This document shows, in pieces, positions 16,794-20,555 of a DNA stretch of 20,555 bases. The stretch lies in the NCBI GenBank assembly GCA_036159515.1, contig JAYYEV010000075.1, forward strand, positions 1 through 20,555. The letters run 5' to 3'. Within the stretch, counting starts at the first letter, position 1; each line of letters begins with the position of its first letter. The notes beneath the pieces were generated by a model. That model did no database searches. It worked only from the letters and a program-made list of their open reading frames with translations, and had not been told where the DNA came from. The DNA is from GCA-002727735 sp036159515. GTDB lineage: Bacteria > Bacteroidota > Bacteroidia > Flavobacteriales_D > Parvicellaceae. A program made the position numbers and the translations under genes.

Positions 16794-17546
16794 TCACAAA
16801 CTATTATTTAAAACCTGTTTTTGGTGAACTAGTTGATGAAAGATGGGCAACTTAGAAGCGTAACCTATCATTTCTAGATGTTGTTCATGATGACAATCGC
16901 TGCCTATAAAATCAATTATATTATCCTTAATTAATTGATTTGCAATCCTTTTTACTTCAGGTCCATAAGCACCTGTGACAGATCCAATATTGAGTTGCAG
17001 TTTAACTCCCCTATTTATCATTTCTTCATACTTATCTGTGTCAAGATGCCAATACGGATATCGTTCCACATGGGCTAACACGGGGGTATATCCTTGATCT
17101 CTCATCAACCAAATTGTATCACTAAGATTAGGTGGTTCTTCAAAAAATGATAATTCAAACAATACATAATTTTGTGGCCCAAAGGATAGAATATTTTTAT
17201 CTTTCAATAATGAAACAAAATTGGGCTCTAAGTTGTACTCTGCCGCTGCATGAATTTCTATAGGTAAGTTTTGAGTATCAATTTCTTTTCTTACTAGATC
17301 TAAACCCTTGTTTATTATTTCGGGGGTATTGCGATAATAATCACTCATAATGTGTGGAGTGGTGACAACTTTTTGATATCCTAAATCAATAAACTTTTTA
17401 AGAAGCAAAATGGTGGTTTCCAAATCCGGAGAACCATCGTCAATACCAGGGATAAGATGGGAATGTAAATCTGTTTTTAGATGACTCAGATCTACTGGAT
17501 CAATTAAAGAATCTTTTTTAGCGAATAACCTACCAAAAATACTCAA
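16794..17546 (-). CDS. PHP-type tyrosine-protein phosphatase, CpsB/YwqE-like
   Basis: A 250-residue metal-dependent phosphatase of the PHP superfamily. Metal-binding motifs are in order: DLHSHLIPGIDDG (His28, His30, Asp36), TPHIM near 61, a Glu in AAEYN, AHVERYP and GSDCHH. In Firmicutes, CpsB/YwqE remove phosphate from the tyrosine kinase that controls capsule export; homologues sit in polysaccharide clusters of Bacteroidota. It is the last gene of the minus-strand run, 6 bases after rfbB, which supports a role in surface-glycan control. No tyrosine kinase is visible in the window. The end is two bases from the end of fabD, with no room for a terminator. Confidence 0.88.
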   Translation of the reverse strand: MSIFGRLFAKKDSLIDPVDLSHLKTDLHSHLIPGIDDGSPDLETTILLLKKFIDLGYQKVVTTPHIMSDYYRNTPEIINKGLDLVRKEIDTQNLPIEIHAAAEYNLEPNFVSLLKDKNILSFGPQNYVLFELSFFEEPPNLSDTIWLMRDQGYTPVLAHVERYPYWHLDTDKYEEMINRGVKLQLNIGSVTGAYGPEVKRIANQLIKDNIIDFIGSDCHHEQHLEMIGYASKLPIFHQLVHQKQVLNNSL

Positions 17547-17552
17547 TGTGAA

Positions 17553-18605
17553 TTAATTATAGTGTTTATCATAATAACGCTGATAAGCACCGCTAGTTAC
17601 ATCATTTAACCACTTTTCGTTTGATAAATACCATTTAACCGTATTTCTTAAACCTTGTTCAAAGGTGACAGAAGGTTTCCATCCTAATTTATCATTGATT
17701 TTGGTAGCATCAATAGCATACCTCATGTCATGGCCTGCTCTATCCTTCACATAAGTTATTAATTTCCTTGATTCACCTTTTGACCTATTTAACTCTTCAT
17801 CCATGATATCACATAATAAATGAACTAAGTCAATATTCTTCCATTCATTATGACCACCTATATTGTAGGTTTCACCTAATTCTCCATTATGATAAATAAG
17901 ATCTATTGCAATCGCATGATCTTCAACCCATAGCCAATCTCTCACATTTTCACCTTTTCCATATATGGGTAATGATTTTTGATGTTTTATGTTATTAATC
18001 ATTAGAGGGATCAATTTTTCAGGAAACTGAAATGATCCGTAATTATTACTACAATTTGAGATTTTTATCGGAAGTTGAAATGTATGTCCATAGGCTCTAA
18101 CAATATGATCTGAGCTAGCTTTAGATGCTGAATAAGGACTCCTTGGATCATAAGGTGTTTCTTCCGTAAATAATCCGTCCTCTCCCAAAGAGCCATACAC
18201 CTCATCAGTAGAAATATGATAAAAACATTTCCCATCAAATACTTTCCAAGATGATTTACAAGCATTAAGTAAATTCAACGTACCTACCACATTCGTTAAA
18301 ATGAATTCATCTGGGTTAGTTATGGATCGATCAACATGAGATTCTGCAGCTAAATGAATAACGCCATCTATTGAATGAAGATTAAAAAGTTCGTCAATAG
18401 CTAATTTATCGGTAATATCTACTTGAAAAAACTTGTAATTTGATTGATTTTCAATATCATGAAGATTATTTAGATTACCAGCATATGTTAACTTATCTAC
18501 ATTTAAAACAAGATAATCTGGATAATTTTGAACCAACCTCCTTACCACATGTGAGCCAATAAATCCTGCTCCTCCTGTGACTAATATGGTTTTTGAGAAT
18601 TCCAT
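17553..18605 (-). CDS. rfbB: dTDP-glucose 4,6-dehydratase
   Basis: Converts dTDP-glucose to dTDP-4-keto-6-deoxyglucose, the entry to dTDP-rhamnose and other deoxysugars of O-antigen or capsule. It has 350 residues. Extended short-chain dehydrogenase plan: NAD-binding TGGAGFIGSH at the N-terminus, the dehydratase triad Thr133-Asp134-Glu135 in ISTDEVYG, and YSASK with Tyr158 and Lys162. Family-specific motifs KLTYAGNLNNL, FPEKLIPL and GENVRDWLWVEDH separate it from UDP-GlcNAc dehydratases. Its start abuts the stop of the upstream dehydrogenase gene with no spacer. rfbA, rfbC and rfbD are not in the window, so the final sugar is unknown. Confidence 0.96.
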   Translation of the reverse strand: MEFSKTILVTGGAGFIGSHVVRRLVQNYPDYLVLNVDKLTYAGNLNNLHDIENQSNYKFFQVDITDKLAIDELFNLHSIDGVIHLAAESHVDRSITNPDEFILTNVVGTLNLLNACKSSWKVFDGKCFYHISTDEVYGSLGEDGLFTEETPYDPRSPYSASKASSDHIVRAYGHTFQLPIKISNCSNNYGSFQFPEKLIPLMINNIKHQKSLPIYGKGENVRDWLWVEDHAIAIDLIYHNGELGETYNIGGHNEWKNIDLVHLLCDIMDEELNRSKGESRKLITYVKDRAGHDMRYAIDATKINDKLGWKPSVTFEQGLRNTVKWYLSNEKWLNDVTSGAYQRYYDKHYN

Positions 18606-19901
18606 TTATAAGGTCCAGTAACTTAAGTTCTTGATTTTGCTTCTGTAAATTCCCTTAACATCAACCAGCAATCCATGTTCTGATAATTGTTTTTTAAAGT
18701 CATTTTCGGTAAGAGATATATATTCTTGGTGATTTACAGCCACTACAATGGCATGGTACTGGCCCGAACTTTCAGGAACTAATTCAAATCCATACTCTTC
18801 TTTTAGTTCTTCTGAATCTGCATGAGGATCAATAACCTCTACATGACAAGAAAATGATTTTAACTCATTTATGACGTCCACTACTTTAGAGTTTCTTATA
18901 TCCGAAACGTCTTCTTTAAAAGTAGCACCCATAACCAATACTCTAGCTTCTTTCATTGGTGTACCAGATGCAATTACCTTTTTTGCCACTGTTCTCCCAA
19001 CGTAAGCTCCCATAGCATCATTCATGGCTCTTCCAGAATTGATGATCTGAGCATGGAACCCTAACTCTTTTGCCTTATGAGTCAAATAATAAGGATCCAC
19101 ACCAATACAATGACCACCCACTAAACCAGGACTAAATTTTAAAAAATTCCATTTAGTTCCTGCAGCTTCTAGTACTTCATACGTATTGATATTCATCTTG
19201 TTAAAAATCATGGAAAGCTCGTTTATAAGTGCAATGTTCACATCACGCTGCGTATTTTCGATGATTTTTGCTGCCTCAGCTACTTTGATAGAAGAGGCCC
19301 TGTGTACTCCTGCACTTACAACTAGTTCATAGACCTTAGCAATTTCTTCGGCAGATTCAACGTCACATCCTGAAGACACTTTAACGATATTTGATAAGGT
19401 ATTTACTTTATCACCAGGATTTATACGCTCAGGAGAATAACCCACTTTAAAATCTGATTTAAATGTTAATCCACTCTCACTTTCTAATACAGGAATACAA
19501 TCTTCTTCCGTACAACCTGGATATACTGTAGACTCATATACCACAAAGTCTCCCTTTTTTAATACTTTACCTACGGTTTCACTTGCAGAAATTAGCGGTT
19601 TTATGTTTGGCTCTTTACTACTATCAATTGGGGTTGGAACAGCTACAATAAAAAATTTGACTGCTTTTAAATCTTCTATTTTACTAGTGAATGAAATATC
19701 ACATCCTTCAAAATCAGATGATTCTAATTCATTACTGGGGTCAACTTGATTTTGCATCATAGCTACCCTATCAGGATTAATATCAAAACCTACTACCTTA
19801 ATTTTCTTTGCAAATTCTAACGCAATAGGTAAACCAACATAACCTAAACCGATAACAGCTAATGATTCTTCTTTCTTGACTAATTTTTGATATATTTTCA
19901 T
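18606..19901 (-). CDS. UDP-N-acetylhexosamine 6-dehydrogenase, WbpA/TviB/WecC-like
   Basis: NAD-dependent enzyme that oxidises a UDP-N-acetyl-hexosamine at C6 to the uronic acid for surface polysaccharide. It has 431 residues with the three-domain UDP-sugar dehydrogenase plan: Rossmann motif VIGLGYVGLPIA (about 17-28), VPTPID, YESTVYPGCTEE, the catalytic segment GGHCIGVDPYYL with Cys265, and a C-terminal domain with GATFKEDVSDIRNSK. The overall pattern (SPERINPGD, KWNFLKFSPGLVGGHC) is closer to the WbpA/TviB group than to UDP-glucose dehydrogenase; the exact substrate cannot be fixed. It overlaps the upstream Gfo/Idh/MocA gene by 4 bases (ATGA) and directly abuts rfbB. Confidence 0.92.
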   Translation of the reverse strand: MKIYQKLVKKEESLAVIGLGYVGLPIALEFAKKIKVVGFDINPDRVAMMQNQVDPSNELESSDFEGCDISFTSKIEDLKAVKFFIVAVPTPIDSSKEPNIKPLISASETVGKVLKKGDFVVYESTVYPGCTEEDCIPVLESESGLTFKSDFKVGYSPERINPGDKVNTLSNIVKVSSGCDVESAEEIAKVYELVVSAGVHRASSIKVAEAAKIIENTQRDVNIALINELSMIFNKMNINTYEVLEAAGTKWNFLKFSPGLVGGHCIGVDPYYLTHKAKELGFHAQIINSGRAMNDAMGAYVGRTVAKKVIASGTPMKEARVLVMGATFKEDVSDIRNSKVVDVINELKSFSCHVEVIDPHADSEELKEEYGFELVPESSGQYHAIVVAVNHQEYISLTENDFKKQLSEHGLLVDVKGIYRSKIKNLSYWTL

Positions 19902-20555
19902 TTTTGTAAATCTCTCTTTTTATATATTCTCTCAATTATTTCAACCACTTTTAAGCCTTCTAATGCATTGGTAGTGGCTACCGTTTTACCACGGAGTGTA
20001 TCCACCACATTTTCAATAATGTAATGATGATTGGCTGCACTCCCTTTGTAAGGACCATAATCATTAGGTGGATTAGATGGTGCTAATTTGGGCATTTGGT
20101 AATCTTTGATGTTACAATACTCAATTTCGTTCATATATTGACCACCCACTTTGACACTTCCGTTGCTACCCACAATGGTCATGCTGCTTTCTAAGTTAGA
20201 GCCCCAAACTGCCGTTGAATAATTCAAACAACCCATTCCCCCCTCTTTAAAATCAAAAGATATAAATCCTGAGTCTTCAAAATCAGTGCTATCTTGGTGA
20301 GTAAAATCATTAAATTTTCCTTGGATATTATCTATATCACCGAATAACCAATACATGATGTCAATAAAGTGCGAGAACTGGGTGAATAGTGTCCCTCCGT
20401 CTAATTCACTTGTCCCTTTCCATCCTCCTTTTTTGTAGTATCGATCATCTCTGTTCCAGTAACAATTTACTTGCACCATAAAGATATCACCAATAATTTT
20501 TTGATCTACCATTTCTTTTAACCAAACGCTTGGAGGTGAATATCTATTTTGCATC
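19898..20555 (-). CDS. Gfo/Idh/MocA-family oxidoreductase, N-terminus cut by window edge
   Basis: The frame is open to the right edge, and the Met at 20554 belongs to an internal QNRYSPP-type segment, so the NAD-binding N-terminal domain (about 100-120 residues) lies outside; about 218 residues are seen. The visible part is the C-terminal dimer/substrate domain: WKGTSELDGGTLFTQFSHFIDIMYWLFG, with the conserved GG and His, then a beta-sheet region. This pattern resembles WbpB/WlbA, which oxidise the C3 hydroxyl of UDP-N-acetylglucosaminuronic acid. The 4-base overlap with a WbpA-like dehydrogenase supports the same pathway, but the active-site lysine is outside the window. Confidence 0.85.
   Translation of the reverse strand, partial: MQNRYSPPSVWLKEMVDQKIIGDIFMVQVNCYWNRDDRYYKKGGWKGTSELDGGTLFTQFSHFIDIMYWLFGDIDNIQGKFNDFTHQDSTDFEDSGFISFDFKEGGMGCLNYSTAVWGSNLESSMTIVGSNGSVKVGGQYMNEIEYCNIKDYQMPKLAPSNPPNDYGPYKGSAANHHYIIENVVDTLRGKTVATTNALEGLKVVEIIERIYKKRDLQK

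Noticed and set aside
18065..18265. Minus-strand frame of 66 codons inside rfbB
   Set aside because: It is a same-strand shifted frame of a conserved enzyme gene whose own motifs are continuous through the region; no sign of a frameshift or separate gene.

Overview
The window looks like a chromosomal segment of a low-GC member of the Bacteroidota, most likely a flavobacterium-like lineage. The evidence is strongly AT-rich coding DNA, a DUF4290 gene next to murA, almost no Shine-Dalgarno sequences, three promoters of the Bacteroidota type (TTG-like -33 box, about 20 bases, then TAnnTTTG), a DnaJ with only half of the usual zinc-finger cysteines, and a short sigma-54-type regulator without a DNA-binding tail. 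Genus cannot be fixed from this sequence.

Layout, left to right. Bases 1-1848 hold the 3' part of a UvrD/PcrA helicase gene cut by the window edge. Bases 1904-4426 carry a DUF4290 gene, murA (cell-wall precursor synthesis) and a TlpA-like thioredoxin. Bases 4534-9578 form a tight five-gene string: grpE, dnaJ, an ABC ATPase, an ABC-2 permease and a response regulator with an AAA+ sigma-54-activator domain. alaS (9575-12193) faces it tail to tail, with a 4-base overlap of the coding ends. From a short divergent region, an exported beta-propeller protein runs rightwards (12262-13728). It is followed by a membrane-anchored M23 peptidase joined to a MerR-type regulator (13808-15120), then a Bax-inhibitor-1/YccA membrane protein and fabD (15181-16791). 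From 16794 to the right edge all genes are on the minus strand and belong to surface-polysaccharide synthesis: a Gfo/Idh/MocA oxidoreductase (cut by the edge), a nucleotide-sugar dehydrogenase, rfbB and a PHP-type (CpsB/YwqE-like) phosphatase, tightly coupled.

The window is mostly conserved housekeeping with the start of a glycan cluster at the right. I see no mobile element, CRISPR array, tRNA, rRNA, toxin-antitoxin pair or defence system. I do not find a convincing undescribed multi-gene system. The points most worth a second look are active-site or domain departures: MurA with Asp instead of the catalytic Cys, DnaJ with one zinc centre, and the regulator lacking a helix-turn-helix. The chaperone-ABC-regulator string is also of interest. 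No gene-free stretch exceeds about 110 bases, and I found no convincing rho-independent terminator.
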